A stretch of 64,000 bases of DNA, taken from positions 1 to 64,000 of the forward strand of contig NZ_AODL01000016.1 in assembly GCF_000525995.1 (NCBI RefSeq), read 5' to 3'. Position 1 is the stretch's first letter. Every line of letters starts with the position of its first letter. Below, piece after piece: positions 49,998 through 60,294 of the stretch. Below the pieces are notes generated by a model. The model worked only from the letters and a program-made list of their open reading frames with translations, searched no databases and was not told the origin of the DNA. The position numbers were made by a program, and so were the translations under genes. The DNA comes from Paenilisteria riparia FSL S10-1204 (GTDB taxonomy: Bacteria > Bacillota > Bacilli > Lactobacillales > Listeriaceae).

Positions 49998-50819
49998 ATG
50001 CCTGAATTACCAGAAGTAGAAAACGTTCGCGCAACGTTAGCAGAACTCGTCGTTGGTAAAAAAATCGATTGCGTTTCTGTCGGTGTTCCCAAAATGATTG
50101 TAGGAATGCCAGCCGAAGCTTTCATAGATAACATGATAGACCAACAAATTGAAGCCGTACGCCGTCGCGGTAAATTCTTACTCATCGATACGACAGACGG
50201 CACGCTATTATCGCATCTACGAATGGAAGGAAAGTACCGTCTAAACAACGCAAGCGACCCTGTAGACAAGCATACCCACGTCATTTTCCATTTCACAGAT
50301 GACACCGAACTGCGCTACCTCGACGTCCGCAAATTCGGTACGATGGAGCTTGTTCCAAAACACCAAGAAGACACAACGAAATCGATTCAAAAATTAGGAC
50401 CCGAACCACTTTCTGCGAATTTTGAAAAGAAATCATTCGGCACAAAACTTCAAAAATCCGGACGCGCCGTCAAAACGGTATTATTGGATCAAAGCTTAGT
50501 AGCAGGCATCGGCAACATTTATGCGGATGAAATATGCTTTCAAGCGAAAGTCTTGCCAGAACGACCGGCGAACACGTTAAAACCAGCCGAAATCACAAGA
50601 CTTTACGATAGCACAAAAGCCATTATGACCGAAGCCGTCGCACTTGGCGGCTCCACTATCCGAACATACGTTAACTCACAAGGAAAAATTGGCGGTTACC
50701 AAGAGAAACTCCAAGTATACGGCGAAAAAGGAAATCCATGCCCACGATGCGGCACACAGATTGTAAAAATAAAACTAAACGGCAGGGGCACGCATTTTTG
50801 CCCGAAATGTCAAAAGTAG
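49998..50819 (+). CDS. mutM: Formamidopyrimidine-DNA glycosylase MutM (Fpg)
   Basis: Excises 8-oxoguanine and nicks the DNA. The 273 residues begin MPELPEVE, with the catalytic P2 and E3. The C-terminal zinc finger CPRCGTQI..FCPKC has all four cysteines. AAGGAG precedes ATG, 21 bases after polA. Order polA-mutM-coaE is standard in Firmicutes, and the genes are probably one operon. Confidence 0.97.
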   Translation: MPELPEVENVRATLAELVVGKKIDCVSVGVPKMIVGMPAEAFIDNMIDQQIEAVRRRGKFLLIDTTDGTLLSHLRMEGKYRLNNASDPVDKHTHVIFHFTDDTELRYLDVRKFGTMELVPKHQEDTTKSIQKLGPEPLSANFEKKSFGTKLQKSGRAVKTVLLDQSLVAGIGNIYADEICFQAKVLPERPANTLKPAEITRLYDSTKAIMTEAVALGGSTIRTYVNSQGKIGGYQEKLQVYGEKGNPCPRCGTQIVKIKLNGRGTHFCPKCQK

Positions 50820-50831
50820 GTGGAAATCCAT

Positions 50832-51434
50832 ATGACAACAATTATAGGTCTCACAGGCGGTATTGCAAGCGGCAAGAGTACGGTTAGTAAAATGCTACAA
50901 AGAGCAGGCTACCCAGTCGTGGATGCTGACATAGCTGCCCGTGAAGTTGTCAAAAAAGATAGTCTTGGCGCACAACAAATCAAAGAAGCATTTGGCTCGG
51001 GAGTTTTTCAAGCAGACGGGGAGTTAGATCGATCCAAATTAGGCAATATTATTTTCCATGATGCCGAGAAGCGAGAGAAATTAAATGCCATTGTACACCC
51101 GTTAGTGAAACAGTGGATGCTTGCCGAGCAAGAACAGCATATGGCGAATGGCGCCAAAACAATTATTTTAGACATCCCACTACTATTTGAAAGTCATTTA
51201 GAAGATATGGTTCAGCAAATTGTTGTTGTGTCTGTAGACGAAAACACCCAGATATCCCGCTTAATGGAACGTAACAAACTAACAAAAACCGATGCCCAAG
51301 CACGTATGGCAAGCCAAATGCCCCTACATGAGAAAGTAAGACGCGCTGATGTCGTTATTGATAACGCAGGCAGTTTAGCAGAAACAGAGCAACAAGTAGA
51401 AGCACTCATGCAAACTTTTGAAAGTAGAAGCTAG
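50832..51434 (+). CDS. coaE: Dephospho-CoA kinase CoaE
   Basis: Last step of coenzyme A synthesis. The 200 residues have P-loop GGIASGKST at 9-17, the acceptor-site DADIAAREV and the lid RLMERNKLTKTDAQARMASQM (in part). ATG 50832 is seven bases after AGGTGGA; an in-frame GTG at 50820 overlaps that site. It lies 12 bases after mutM. Confidence 0.95.
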   Translation: MTTIIGLTGGIASGKSTVSKMLQRAGYPVVDADIAAREVVKKDSLGAQQIKEAFGSGVFQADGELDRSKLGNIIFHDAEKREKLNAIVHPLVKQWMLAEQEQHMANGAKTIILDIPLLFESHLEDMVQQIVVVSVDENTQISRLMERNKLTKTDAQARMASQMPLHEKVRRADVVIDNAGSLAETEQQVEALMQTFESRS

Positions 51435-51484
51435 TGAGGTAGTCGTGGTATACTAAGAAAAAGACGAACAAGGAGTGGATGAAA

Positions 51485-51949
51485 ATGAGATGCCCATCTT
51501 GTAAAGGCAACGGCTCACGTGTTGTCGATTCGCGACCAGCAGATGATGGCAATTCCATTCGACGACGCAGAGAATGCGAAACATGTGGCTTTCGCTTTAC
51601 AACTTTTGAAAAGGTAGAAGAAAGTCCATTAATCGTCGTGAAAAAAGATGGCGCGCGCGAAGAATTTGCCAGAGATAAAATATTGCGAGGGCTTATTCGA
51701 GCTTGTGAAAAACGACCAGTTTCTGTCGAACAATTGGAAGGCGTTGTTAATGAAGTGGAACGTGAACTGCGCAGCATTGGAGAAAGTGAAGTGTCCTCGC
51801 ATTTAATTGGTGAGAAATTAATGGATAAATTAGCAACATTAGACGAAGTTGCTTATGTTCGTTTTGCCTCCGTGTACCGCCAGTTTAGGGATATTAGTGT
51901 TTTTGTAGAAGAACTCAAAGAATTAATGGATCGTACGAAAAACGACTAG
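51485..51949 (+). CDS. nrdR: Transcriptional repressor NrdR
   Basis: Represses ribonucleotide reductase genes in response to dATP/ATP. The 154 residues have an N-terminal zinc ribbon (C3, C6, C31, C34) and an ATP-cone domain ([28 protein letters not shown], given in part). The start is ATG 51485, nine bases after AAGGAG; ATG 51479 is too close. It precedes dnaB by 14 bases. Confidence 0.96.
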   Translation: MRCPSCKGNGSRVVDSRPADDGNSIRRRRECETCGFRFTTFEKVEESPLIVVKKDGAREEFARDKILRGLIRACEKRPVSVEQLEGVVNEVERELRSIGESEVSSHLIGEKLMDKLATLDEVAYVRFASVYRQFRDISVFVEELKELMDRTKND

Positions 51950-51963
51950 AAAGGTGAGAAAAC

Positions 51964-53358
51964 GTGGCAGAATTTTGGATGGAATTACAGCCAGTAGATA
52001 GTTATCAAGTCAAAGCAAGCGGTATGCTGTCTCCGAACGACCGCAATATCTTGACATTTTTGTACCAGCCGTTGATGGGCGCAGAATGCTTGGCGCTATA
52101 TGACACGCTGACAACAGAAGTCGAAGAAAATCGCCTTTGGTCGGAGAGTCATAGTCATACACAGTTGCTAAATCTGCTCGGAATTAGTCTGTCTAACTTG
52201 TTTCAAGCACGTTTGAAGCTGGAGGGGCTAGGCTTGCTGCGAAGCTTTGTTCGCACAAACGGTGAGTCCCGCCACTACATATATGAAATCGCGGCACCAC
52301 TTTCACCAGAACAATTTTTCTCCGACGGCCTGCTAAACATTTATTTATATAGCAAAATTGGGAACGCGCAATATCAACGCTTACGCCGTTTTTTCTCTGA
52401 TGCACCGCGCGAAGAAATTGGCTTTGATGAAGTGACGCGATCATTTCAAGATGTTTTTGAGACATTTAACGGTAGTGAATTACCAGTAAGCGCTCCAGAA
52501 ATTGGTGAACCTGTTGGGCGTGCCACATCGCAAGGCATTTCTTTGGATGATAAAAGCTTTGATTTCTCGGTCATGTTGCAAAGTTTATCGCCGACGATGT
52601 TATCCCGACAAGCAATAAACGAGGAAGTACGCGCTTGTATTTTGAAATTGCATGCGATTTATGCGATAACTGAGCTTGATATGGTGCATTATTTATATCG
52701 CTCCGTTCAATCTGATGGTTCACTAGACTTGGATTACTTACGAAAAATCGTTCGCGATGGCTATCAGTTACAGCATCAACGCTTGCCAGAACTTAAAGTA
52801 AGAACCAAGAAACCCATGGCAAACAAAGAGCAACCACGCGTATCAAGACCTGAAGACACCGCTGATATCGAAGCGCTTCAGGCATATCTCGACACCATTA
52901 CTCCCTATCAATTATTAGTCGATATAAGCGATGGTGCTGTTCCCGCTGAAACCGATTTAAAAACGGTCGATGAAGTTATGACACAGCAAAACTTACCAAT
53001 CCCAGTCATGAATGTCCTCATCGAATATGTCTTACTCCGCCTAGATGGCAAAATCGCCAAAAATTTCATGATGACTATTGCTGCTCATTGGAAACGCAAG
53101 AAAATTCAAACCGCAAAAGAGGCCATGGAACTTGCTTGGGCAGAACATGAAAAATACAAGAAACTCCAAGAAGAAGGCACAAAAGCAACCCCTGCAAACA
53201 ATCGCAAATTTAATAAAACAGGCAGAAAAGAAGTATTACCAGACTGGTTTGATAAAGAAGAAGTGGCTCCCGCACAGCAAGCGATGACAACGCGCGAGAA
53301 ATCAACGCTCGACAAACAAGTAGCCGAAATGAAGAGACGACTAAAAGAAGGTAGGTGA
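51964..53358 (+). CDS. dnaB: Replication initiation and membrane attachment protein DnaB
   Basis: Primosome protein of Gram-positive bacteria that, with DnaD and DnaI, loads the replicative helicase; it is not the helicase itself. The 464 residues have the N-terminal winged domain (about 1-150), a DnaD-like helical domain (about 320-400, MTQQNLPIPVMNVLIEYVLLR in part) and a charged tail rich in Lys and Glu. GTG 51964 follows AAAGGTGAG. Its stop lies five bases before the dnaI ATG. Confidence 0.94.
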   Translation: MAEFWMELQPVDSYQVKASGMLSPNDRNILTFLYQPLMGAECLALYDTLTTEVEENRLWSESHSHTQLLNLLGISLSNLFQARLKLEGLGLLRSFVRTNGESRHYIYEIAAPLSPEQFFSDGLLNIYLYSKIGNAQYQRLRRFFSDAPREEIGFDEVTRSFQDVFETFNGSELPVSAPEIGEPVGRATSQGISLDDKSFDFSVMLQSLSPTMLSRQAINEEVRACILKLHAIYAITELDMVHYLYRSVQSDGSLDLDYLRKIVRDGYQLQHQRLPELKVRTKKPMANKEQPRVSRPEDTADIEALQAYLDTITPYQLLVDISDGAVPAETDLKTVDEVMTQQNLPIPVMNVLIEYVLLRLDGKIAKNFMMTIAAHWKRKKIQTAKEAMELAWAEHEKYKKLQEEGTKATPANNRKFNKTGRKEVLPDWFDKEEVAPAQQAMTTREKSTLDKQVAEMKRRLKEGR

Positions 53359-53363
53359 TACGT

Positions 53364-54287
53364 ATGGATAAAATCGAACGAACATTAGGACAATTATTCC
53401 AAGGCCGCGACTTTGAAAAACAATATGAGGCGCTAAAACAACAAGTTTTCGCCTATGAGCCAGTCAAAGCATTTTTACAAGAAAATCAGTCCGATTTAAA
53501 TGAACAAATCATCAACCAAAACCTATCCAAACTATATGAATTCATGACAGAACATCAAAAATATCGAGACAAACAAGACACCTTAATGCCTGGCTATGCG
53601 CCAAGGCTTAGCCTGGATGGGGAATACATCACCGTCACATATTATCCAACAGAAGAAAAAATCCAAGCAGACCGCCAGCGTGCCGTCGAAAAACGAATCC
53701 GTTCGCTATATATGCCAAAACAAATTATGGAAGCAACATTGGACGATTTCACAATCGATAACGAATCGCGTAGCGCCGCCTTTTTATCAGCCGGCGAATT
53801 CCTAAGCACATACCAACAAGGCACAACAGGCATGCAAAAAGGGCTATATATTCACGGTAGTTTCGGTACGGGGAAATCATTCTTACTTGGTGCCATTGCA
53901 AAAGATTTAGCGTTAAAAGGGATCTCTTCCACATTGGTTTACTTACCAGAATTCATGCGTGAAATCAAGCAGTCGATTGCAGATAACAGTGTCGGCGAGA
54001 AAATCCAATTTGCTAAAGAAACAGATATTTTGATGTTAGACGATATCGGTGCAGAATCGATGACAACATGGACCCGCGATGAGGTACTTGGCGCGATTTT
54101 GCAATTTAGAATGCAAGAAGAACTCCCGACATTCTTTTCTTCTAATTACAGTATGGAACAACTAGAAAGCCACTTGATGTTCTCCAATAACGGAAATGAA
54201 GAACGAATGAAAGCACGTCGAATCATGGAGCGAATTCGCTATCTGGCAACAGAAGTAGAATTGGACGGCAGAAATCGACGCTATTAA
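53364..54287 (+). CDS. dnaI: Primosomal protein DnaI (helicase loader)
   Basis: AAA+ ATPase that places the DnaC helicase on DNA. The 307 residues have an N-terminal helicase-binding domain (about 1-130), P-loop GSFGTGKS at 165-172 and Walker B DILMLDDIGAE. The start is ATG 53364 after the AAGGTAGGTG site; an in-frame GTG at 53355 overlaps the dnaB stop. nrdR-dnaB-dnaI is the conserved order. Confidence 0.95.
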   Translation: MDKIERTLGQLFQGRDFEKQYEALKQQVFAYEPVKAFLQENQSDLNEQIINQNLSKLYEFMTEHQKYRDKQDTLMPGYAPRLSLDGEYITVTYYPTEEKIQADRQRAVEKRIRSLYMPKQIMEATLDDFTIDNESRSAAFLSAGEFLSTYQQGTTGMQKGLYIHGSFGTGKSFLLGAIAKDLALKGISSTLVYLPEFMREIKQSIADNSVGEKIQFAKETDILMLDDIGAESMTTWTRDEVLGAILQFRMQEELPTFFSSNYSMEQLESHLMFSNNGNEERMKARRIMERIRYLATEVELDGRNRRY

Positions 54288-54305
54288 TTTTTTTAGTAGA
54301 AAAGC

Positions 54306-54334
54306 TTGCCATTTCACAAAATCCGTTTTATAAT
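54306..54334 (+). promoter_or_regulatory. Promoter of thrS
   Basis: TTGCCA (54306-54311) and a perfect TATAAT (54329-54334) with a 17-base spacer. Transcription would start near 54341, leaving a leader of about 310 bases. Confidence 0.75.
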
Positions 54335-54340
54335 ACTAGT

Positions 54341-54597
54341 AATGATGAAACAAGTATTGATAAGGACAACATTTTATTCGAGTCTGATTCACAGAGAAGG
54401 AGGCATTGCTGCGAACCTCCCAATTAGCCAATAAAGTGACCCCCTTTGAACTTTCCATTCGAAATTTGAGTAGTATGGAACGGAACACACCGTTATATGT
54501 GACAAGAGTAGAACTTTTTTATCGTTCTTAAATCTTGGGTGGAACCACGTGTTGAAAGACTCGTCCTTGCATAAGCTTGGGATGGGTCTTTTTTTGT
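54341..54597 (+). promoter_or_regulatory. T-box leader of thrS (threonine)
   Basis: The conserved T-box TTGGGTGGAACCACG lies at 54535-54549, followed by the terminator AAGACTCGTCC..GGATGGGTCTT with a T-run (54556-54595). A stem I region fills 54350-54470. Uncharged tRNA(Thr) would stabilise the antiterminator and allow thrS transcription. The specifier codon could not be placed with certainty. Confidence 0.88.
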
Positions 54598-54652
54598 TCC
54601 GGAGCCGTAAAGTCCGCGTTTCGTCAAAAAATTGAAGAAGGAGTCGAAAAAA

Positions 54653-56575
54653 ATGAAAATTACATTTCCCGATGGTGCAGTAAAAGAATTTGAGGTCGGC
54701 GTCTCAACAGCAGATATTGCAGCATCCATCAGTCCCGGTCTCAAGAAAAAAGCGTTAGCAGGTAAAGTAAACGGAACGCTGGTAGACCTAGTGACACCAA
54801 TTCAAGAAGACGCAAAAATCGAAATTGTGACTCCCGACCATGAAGACGCATTACAGATTTTGCGACATAGTTCGGCGCATTTACTAGCCCAAGCGCTAAA
54901 ACGCCTATATCCGGACATCACTTTTGGCGTTGGACCAGCCATCGATTCAGGTTTCTACTATGACGTGGATACAGAAGTAGCCATCAGTGAAGAAACATTC
55001 CCAGCCATCGAAAAAGAAATGCAAAAAATTATCCGCGAAAACTTACCAATCACTCGGGAAGAAGTATCGCGCGAAGAAGCTATCAAACGATTCAAAGCTA
55101 TCGGTGACAACTACAAACTAGAACTAATCGAAGCAATTCCAGCCGATGAAACAGTAACCATCTACACACAAGGCGAGTTTTTTGATTTATGTCGTGGTAT
55201 TCACGTACCCTCGACAGGCAAAATTCAAGTCTTCCAATTGCTAAGCGTTGCCGGAGCTTATTGGCGTGGTGATAGTAATAACAAGATGTTACAACGCATT
55301 TACGGCACTGCATTTTTTGACAAACAAGGCTTGAAAGAATTTTTACGTTTGCAGCAAGAAGCGAAAGAACGCGATCACCGTAAATTAGGTAAAGAACTAG
55401 AACTATTTACAAACAGTCAAGAAGTAGGGCAAGGCTTGCCACTGTGGCTACCAAAAGGCGCAACAATCCGCCGCGTTATCGAGCGCTACATCGTGGATAA
55501 AGAAGAACGCTTAGGCTATAGCCACGTCTACACACCAATTATGGCGAACGTAGAACTTTACAAAACAAGCGGTCACTGGGATCACTATCACGAAGACATG
55601 TTCCCAACTATGAAAATGGATAACGAAGAACTAGTCTTGCGTCCAATGAATTGCCCGCACCACATGATGATTTATAAAAATGACATTCACAGCTATCGTG
55701 AATTACCAATCCGTATCGCGGAACTTGGCATGATGCACCGTTATGAAATGAGTGGCGCACTATCTGGCCTGCAGCGCGTTCGTGGCATGACGCTAAACGA
55801 TGCACATGTATTCGTTCGTCCAGACCAAATCCAAGACGAGTTCAAACGTGTAGTAGAGCTAATCTTAGCAGTATACAAAGATTTCGATATTACCGACTAT
55901 AGCTTCCGTCTGAGTTACCGTGATCCAGAAAACACAGAGAAATATTTCGATGATGATGCGATGTGGGAAAAAGCACAAGGTATGCTAAAAGATGCCATGG
56001 ACGACATGGGCTTAGAATACTACGAAGCTGACGGTGAAGCAGCCTTCTACGGACCAAAACTAGACGTTATGGTAAAAACAGCAATCGGCAAAGACGAAAC
56101 ATTGTCTACTGTCCAACTTGACTTCCTATTACCAGAACGTTTCGACCTAACTTATATCGGCGAAGATGGCGAGAAACATCGTCCAGTCGTTATCCACCGC
56201 GGTGTCGTATCTACAATGGAACGCTTCGTTGCTTACTTGATTGAAGAATACAAAGGTGCATTCCCAACATGGCTTGCCCCAGTACAAATGGAAATCATCC
56301 CAGTTAGCATTGACGCTCATTTAGAGCACAGTAAAGCCCTGCAAGATAAGCTAGTATACGCTGGTTTCCGCACAGAAATCGACGAACGCAATGAAAAATT
56401 AGGATATAAAATTCGTGAAGCGCAAACGAAGAAAATCCCATATGCACTCGTAATTGGCGATCAAGAGGTAGAAAACAACACAGTAAACGTACGTAAATAC
56501 GGCGAAAAAGACTCAGAAACATTACCATTAGACGAATTCATCGCTCGCGTACAAGTAGAAGTCTCCCAATTATAA
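54653..56575 (+). CDS. thrS: Threonyl-tRNA synthetase ThrS
   Basis: Charges tRNA(Thr); 640 residues in the order TGS domain (1-62, [15 protein letters not shown]), editing domain (about 70-220, [11 protein letters not shown] and [11 protein letters not shown]), class II catalytic core ([11 protein letters not shown]; motif 2 [17 protein letters not shown]; motif 3 near [16 protein letters not shown]) and C-terminal anticodon domain. The zinc ligands C and H are in NCPHH and later. ATG 54653 follows AGAAGGAG; the frame upstream from TTG 54632 is part of the leader. Controlled by the T-box. Confidence 0.97.
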   Translation: MKITFPDGAVKEFEVGVSTADIAASISPGLKKKALAGKVNGTLVDLVTPIQEDAKIEIVTPDHEDALQILRHSSAHLLAQALKRLYPDITFGVGPAIDSGFYYDVDTEVAISEETFPAIEKEMQKIIRENLPITREEVSREEAIKRFKAIGDNYKLELIEAIPADETVTIYTQGEFFDLCRGIHVPSTGKIQVFQLLSVAGAYWRGDSNNKMLQRIYGTAFFDKQGLKEFLRLQQEAKERDHRKLGKELELFTNSQEVGQGLPLWLPKGATIRRVIERYIVDKEERLGYSHVYTPIMANVELYKTSGHWDHYHEDMFPTMKMDNEELVLRPMNCPHHMMIYKNDIHSYRELPIRIAELGMMHRYEMSGALSGLQRVRGMTLNDAHVFVRPDQIQDEFKRVVELILAVYKDFDITDYSFRLSYRDPENTEKYFDDDAMWEKAQGMLKDAMDDMGLEYYEADGEAAFYGPKLDVMVKTAIGKDETLSTVQLDFLLPERFDLTYIGEDGEKHRPVVIHRGVVSTMERFVAYLIEEYKGAFPTWLAPVQMEIIPVSIDAHLEHSKALQDKLVYAGFRTEIDERNEKLGYKIREAQTKKIPYALVIGDQEVENNTVNVRKYGEKDSETLPLDEFIARVQVEVSQL

Positions 56576-56583
56576 GTAAAGAA

Positions 56584-56615
56584 GAAAGGTTCTCCCATTC
56601 ACGGAGAGCCTTTTT
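56584..56615 (+). terminator. Terminator of thrS
   Basis: AAAGG.TCTCC / GGAGA.CCTTT stem, seven-base loop, TTTTT. Confidence 0.88.
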
Positions 56616-56677
56616 GCTTAATTTGGCTAATTCCGTTATACTTAAAAAAGAATTATTTTAAATAAAGGTGGACAATA

Positions 56678-57262
56678 ATGAATATAAATAATGTAGAACT
56701 TGTGATTAGCGCTGTTTGGAAAGAACAGTATCCAGAAGGTGATTTACCAGAATTTGCACTCGCTGGCCGTTCGAACGTTGGGAAGTCATCATTTATCAAC
56801 ACAATGATTCGCCGCAAGAGTATGGCACGTATCTCACAAAAGCCCGGCAAAACGCAAACATTGAACTTTTACAAAATCGAGGATTCCTTTTATTTTGTAG
56901 ACGTTCCCGGTTACGGTTTTGCAAAAGTCTCGAAGAAAGAACGCGAGAAGTGGGGCGAAATGATTGAGACATACATGACAAGCCGTACCCAACTAAAGGC
57001 AGTCATTCAAATTGTTGATTTGCGTCATAAACCAACAGAAGACGACTGCACCATGTATGAATTCTTGAAATACTACCAAATTCCAGTTATCGTTATTGCA
57101 ACGAAAGCCGACAAAATCCCACGAAGCAAATGGCACAAAAACATGAAAGTTGTCAAAGAAACACTCGATTTTGATCCAGAAGACGGATTTGTCATGTTCT
57201 CATCCGAAACAAAGATGGGCAAAGAAGAAGCATGGGAACTTATCGAAAAAGCAATGCAGTAA
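56678..57262 (+). CDS. ysxC: Ribosome biogenesis GTPase YsxC (EngB/YihA)
   Basis: GTPase needed for late 50S subunit assembly, usually essential. The 194 residues have G1 GRSNVGKSS at 30-38, G3 DVPGYGFA, G4 TKAD and G5 FSSET. AAAGGTGGA precedes ATG. In Firmicutes it often follows lon or clpX, or sits before hemA as here. Confidence 0.96.
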   Translation: MNINNVELVISAVWKEQYPEGDLPEFALAGRSNVGKSSFINTMIRRKSMARISQKPGKTQTLNFYKIEDSFYFVDVPGYGFAKVSKKEREKWGEMIETYMTSRTQLKAVIQIVDLRHKPTEDDCTMYEFLKYYQIPVIVIATKADKIPRSKWHKNMKVVKETLDFDPEDGFVMFSSETKMGKEEAWELIEKAMQ

Positions 57263-57288
57263 CCAGCCAGAATTCACAAGCGAACAAG

Positions 57289-57317
57289 TTGGAACCACTC
57301 TAAAAAAGTGATAAAAT
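57289..57317 (+). promoter_or_regulatory. Promoter of the hem operon
   Basis: TTGGAA and TAAAAT with a 17-base spacer; the start is predicted near 57324, about 28 bases before the hemA ATG. Confidence 0.6.
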
Positions 57318-57351
57318 GAACGTTGCATTCAATAAACAAGGAGGCATCTTA

Positions 57352-58614
57352 ATGTACATTCTCTCTGTAGGGTTAAACCATACGAGCGCACCAATTGAAA
57401 TTAGAGAACGGCTTGCTTTCCACACCGAAGAAGAGGAAATGGCATTAGTTTCCTTGCATCAAGAAAAAAGCATTTTAGAAAACGTTATTATCTCAACCTG
57501 TAATCGAACGGAAATATTTGCGGTTGTAGACCAGCTTCATACCGGACGTTACTATATCAAACGATTTTTAGCTAATTGGTTCCAAATGGACATGCAATTA
57601 TTGGAGCCTTATTTGCTATTTTTTGAAGAAGAAGTGGCCGTAAAACACATTTATCGCGTAACGAGTGGGCTAGATTCTCTTATTATTGGGGAGACACAGA
57701 TTCTAGGCCAAGTAAAAGATGCTTTTTTAAGTGCGCAAGCCATTGGCACAACAGGAACAATTCTAAATCAGCTTCTCCGTGACGCTATCCATTTCGCAAA
57801 AAACATGCATCATACAACCAAAATTAATGAAAATGCGGTTTCCATTAGCTACGCAGCAGTGGAAGTAATCAAGAAAATACATGCCGACATTTCCGATAAG
57901 AAAACAGTTGTCATCGGTGCTGGAAAAATGGGCACTCTGGCTATTCAAAATATGACTGGCGCTAAAATAACAGATATCACGCTTGTAAACCGTACAAATC
58001 AGCGTGCCAAAGAAGCAGCACAACAGCTTGGCATTCAGTGGCGTTCCAATAAAGAACTAGCTGCAGAAATCCAAGAAGCAGAGATTATTATCACATCAAC
58101 CTCAGCTACAGCACCGATTATTTCGAAAGAAGCTATTACGAATATCATGGCGACGCGTGAGAAATCGCTAACCCTTGTTGATATCGCTCTACCACGTAAT
58201 ATTGAAGCATCATGTGCAGACGTTCCCAATGTAACATTGTTTGATATTGACGATCTTGGTGATGTTATCCAAGAAAATACGGAGCAACGTCAAGCACTAG
58301 TTGCAGAAATTGAGCAGCAACTGGATTTGGCTTGCGCGCAATTTTTTGAATGGGAAAAACAACTAGGCGTGGTGCCAATCATTAAAGGATTACGCCAAAA
58401 TGCGCTAGAAATCCAAGCTGAAACCATGGTGAGTTTGACAAATAAACTACCAAATCTATCGGACCGCGAACAAGTCATCATTGGCAAACACATGAAGAGC
58501 ATCATTAATCAGTTATTGAAACAGCCTATCTCCGAACTAAAGGAAATGGCCACAAACGAAGATGCCGCATACCAAATTGAACTGTTCCAAAAAATATTTC
58601 ATTTAAAAAAATAA
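57352..58614 (+). CDS. hemA: Glutamyl-tRNA reductase HemA
   Basis: First step of the C5 haem pathway: reduces glutamyl-tRNA to glutamate-1-semialdehyde with NADPH. The 420 residues have the catalytic C50 in IISTCNRTEIFA, NADPH-binding VIGAGKMG, and a C-terminal dimer domain. The start is ATG 57352 after AAGGAGG; the frame from ATG 57316 overlaps the promoter and is not used. hemC follows after 51 bases; the membrane gene hemX of B. subtilis is not between them. Confidence 0.95.
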   Translation: MYILSVGLNHTSAPIEIRERLAFHTEEEEMALVSLHQEKSILENVIISTCNRTEIFAVVDQLHTGRYYIKRFLANWFQMDMQLLEPYLLFFEEEVAVKHIYRVTSGLDSLIIGETQILGQVKDAFLSAQAIGTTGTILNQLLRDAIHFAKNMHHTTKINENAVSISYAAVEVIKKIHADISDKKTVVIGAGKMGTLAIQNMTGAKITDITLVNRTNQRAKEAAQQLGIQWRSNKELAAEIQEAEIIITSTSATAPIISKEAITNIMATREKSLTLVDIALPRNIEASCADVPNVTLFDIDDLGDVIQENTEQRQALVAEIEQQLDLACAQFFEWEKQLGVVPIIKGLRQNALEIQAETMVSLTNKLPNLSDREQVIIGKHMKSIINQLLKQPISELKEMATNEDAAYQIELFQKIFHLKK

Positions 58615-58665
58615 TGAGGAAGAAATAACACCTCAAATATCGACAGAAAAAGTTGGTGAAAAAGC

Positions 58666-59598
58666 ATGACTCGAAAAATAGTTGTTGGTTCAAGACGTAG
58701 CCAACTTGCATTGACACAAACAAAATGGGTAATTTCTAACCTTCAAGCACAATTTCCAGAAGTGACTTTTGAGATTGAAGAAATCGTAACAAAAGGCGAT
58801 CGAATTCTAGATGTCACATTAAGCAAAGTAGGTGGGAAGGGTTTATTTGTATCAGAAGTAGAAGACGCTTTACTTGATAAACGAATTGATTTTGCTGTAC
58901 ATAGCATGAAAGATGTCCCATCCGAATTAGCAAAAGGCTTAGTGATTGGCGCAATTCCAAAACGCGAGAATCCACTTGACTGTCTTATTTTTAAAACGGC
59001 CACTGATTTGAAAAACTTATCACAAGGTGCAATTGTAGGAACAAGTAGCCTAAGACGCGCGGCCCAGTTACTTCACATTCGACCCGATTTGAAAATGAAG
59101 CCAATTCGCGGAAATATCGATACGCGCTTACGAAAACTTCATGAGGAAGATTTTGACGCCATTGTTTTAGCTGTAGCAGGATTGAAACGAATGGATTGGC
59201 TGGATAAATTACAACACCCGTATGTCTTTTTAGATGAACACACTTGTCTGCCCGCAGTTGGTCAAGGAGCCTTAGCAATCGAATGCCGTGATGGGGACAC
59301 TTTTGTGCAAGAAATGCTACAAACATTACAAGATGATGAAACAAGTAATGCTGTCATAGCTGAGCGAACACTGTTAAAAGCGCTAGACGGAGGTTGCGAA
59401 ATCCCAATTGCAGGTTATGCGACTATCAAAAACAACGAAATAACACTAAAAGGTATCGTAAGTTCCATAGACGGACAGATTTGCTATCAAATCAAGGAAT
59501 CAGGCCAAAATCCGAACGAACTCGGCCTCAAAGTAGCTCAAAAACTAATCGATTTAGGTGCTAAAGAGATTATCCAAGGACTTCGCAATAATGGCTAA
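58666..59598 (+). CDS. hemC: Porphobilinogen deaminase HemC
   Basis: Joins four porphobilinogen units into hydroxymethylbilane. The 310 residues carry the cofactor cysteine C244 in DGGCEIPIAGYA, and GTSSLRRAAQLL and AVGQGALAIECR (active-site arginines). ATG 58666 follows a GGTGA site. Its end overlaps hemD by eight bases. Confidence 0.96.
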   Translation: MTRKIVVGSRRSQLALTQTKWVISNLQAQFPEVTFEIEEIVTKGDRILDVTLSKVGGKGLFVSEVEDALLDKRIDFAVHSMKDVPSELAKGLVIGAIPKRENPLDCLIFKTATDLKNLSQGAIVGTSSLRRAAQLLHIRPDLKMKPIRGNIDTRLRKLHEEDFDAIVLAVAGLKRMDWLDKLQHPYVFLDEHTCLPAVGQGALAIECRDGDTFVQEMLQTLQDDETSNAVIAERTLLKALDGGCEIPIAGYATIKNNEITLKGIVSSIDGQICYQIKESGQNPNELGLKVAQKLIDLGAKEIIQGLRNNG

Positions 59599-60293
59599 GC
59601 ATGTCTTATTGACACGTGAAAAAGCTAAAAATCAGCCATGGGCGAATATTTTGCGAGAAGCAGGATTCCAAGTATCGGAAGTTCCAATGATTGAAACGGT
59701 ATCTACAGAAATGAGTTGCCGAATAGACGATTACGATTGGATTATATTTACAAGCACTAATACAGTAGATTATTTCTTGCATACAAATGGATTAAACCTT
59801 GGCATCAAGATAGCCACGATAGGCGCAAAAACAACGGAAGCCTTGCAAAAAAGAAATTTTACAGTACATTTTCAACCCAGCGCATATACAACAGACGTTT
59901 TCGTTGAAGAATGGCTTGACTTAAAATTGCAAAATAAGAAGATCTTATTACCTAAAAGTGATAAGTCCCGAAATGAAATCGCGTATCAACTAACTAATAA
60001 AGGGCATGAAGTGACAGAAATAATTAGTTATGAGACCAAAATACCGAATGAAGCCAAGCCAATGCTATCGCGCTCAACAGAAGATAACCCAATTGACATT
60101 GCTATTTTTGCAAGTCCTTCCGCTTGGTACAATTTTTTTAACATGCTTCACAAGAAATGTTTCAGATATAGCGATTGCATCGATTGGACCTGTGACGACT
60201 CAAGCGATACAAGATTCTGGCTATGATGTATCTTATGAAGCAGAGGTTTATACGATGCAATCACTATGCCAGCAATTAATAAGGAGGAATTAA
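59591..60293 (+). CDS. hemD: Uroporphyrinogen-III synthase HemD (frameshifted in this sequence)
   Basis: Closes hydroxymethylbilane into uroporphyrinogen III. The frame from ATG 59591 ([17 protein letters not shown]) covers about 188 codons, then breaks near 60155-60157; the next frame continues [25 protein letters not shown] and ends at 60293. Removing one A from CAAGAAATG joins them into about 233 residues. HemD is poorly conserved, but the two lobes and position in hemACDBL fix the call. The stop lies one base before hemB. Confidence 0.9.
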
Positions 60294-60294
60294 G

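Noticed and set aside
49658-50305. 215-codon minus-strand ORF across the polA end and mutM start
   Set aside because: Antisense shadow of two sure genes; Ser-rich low-information protein.
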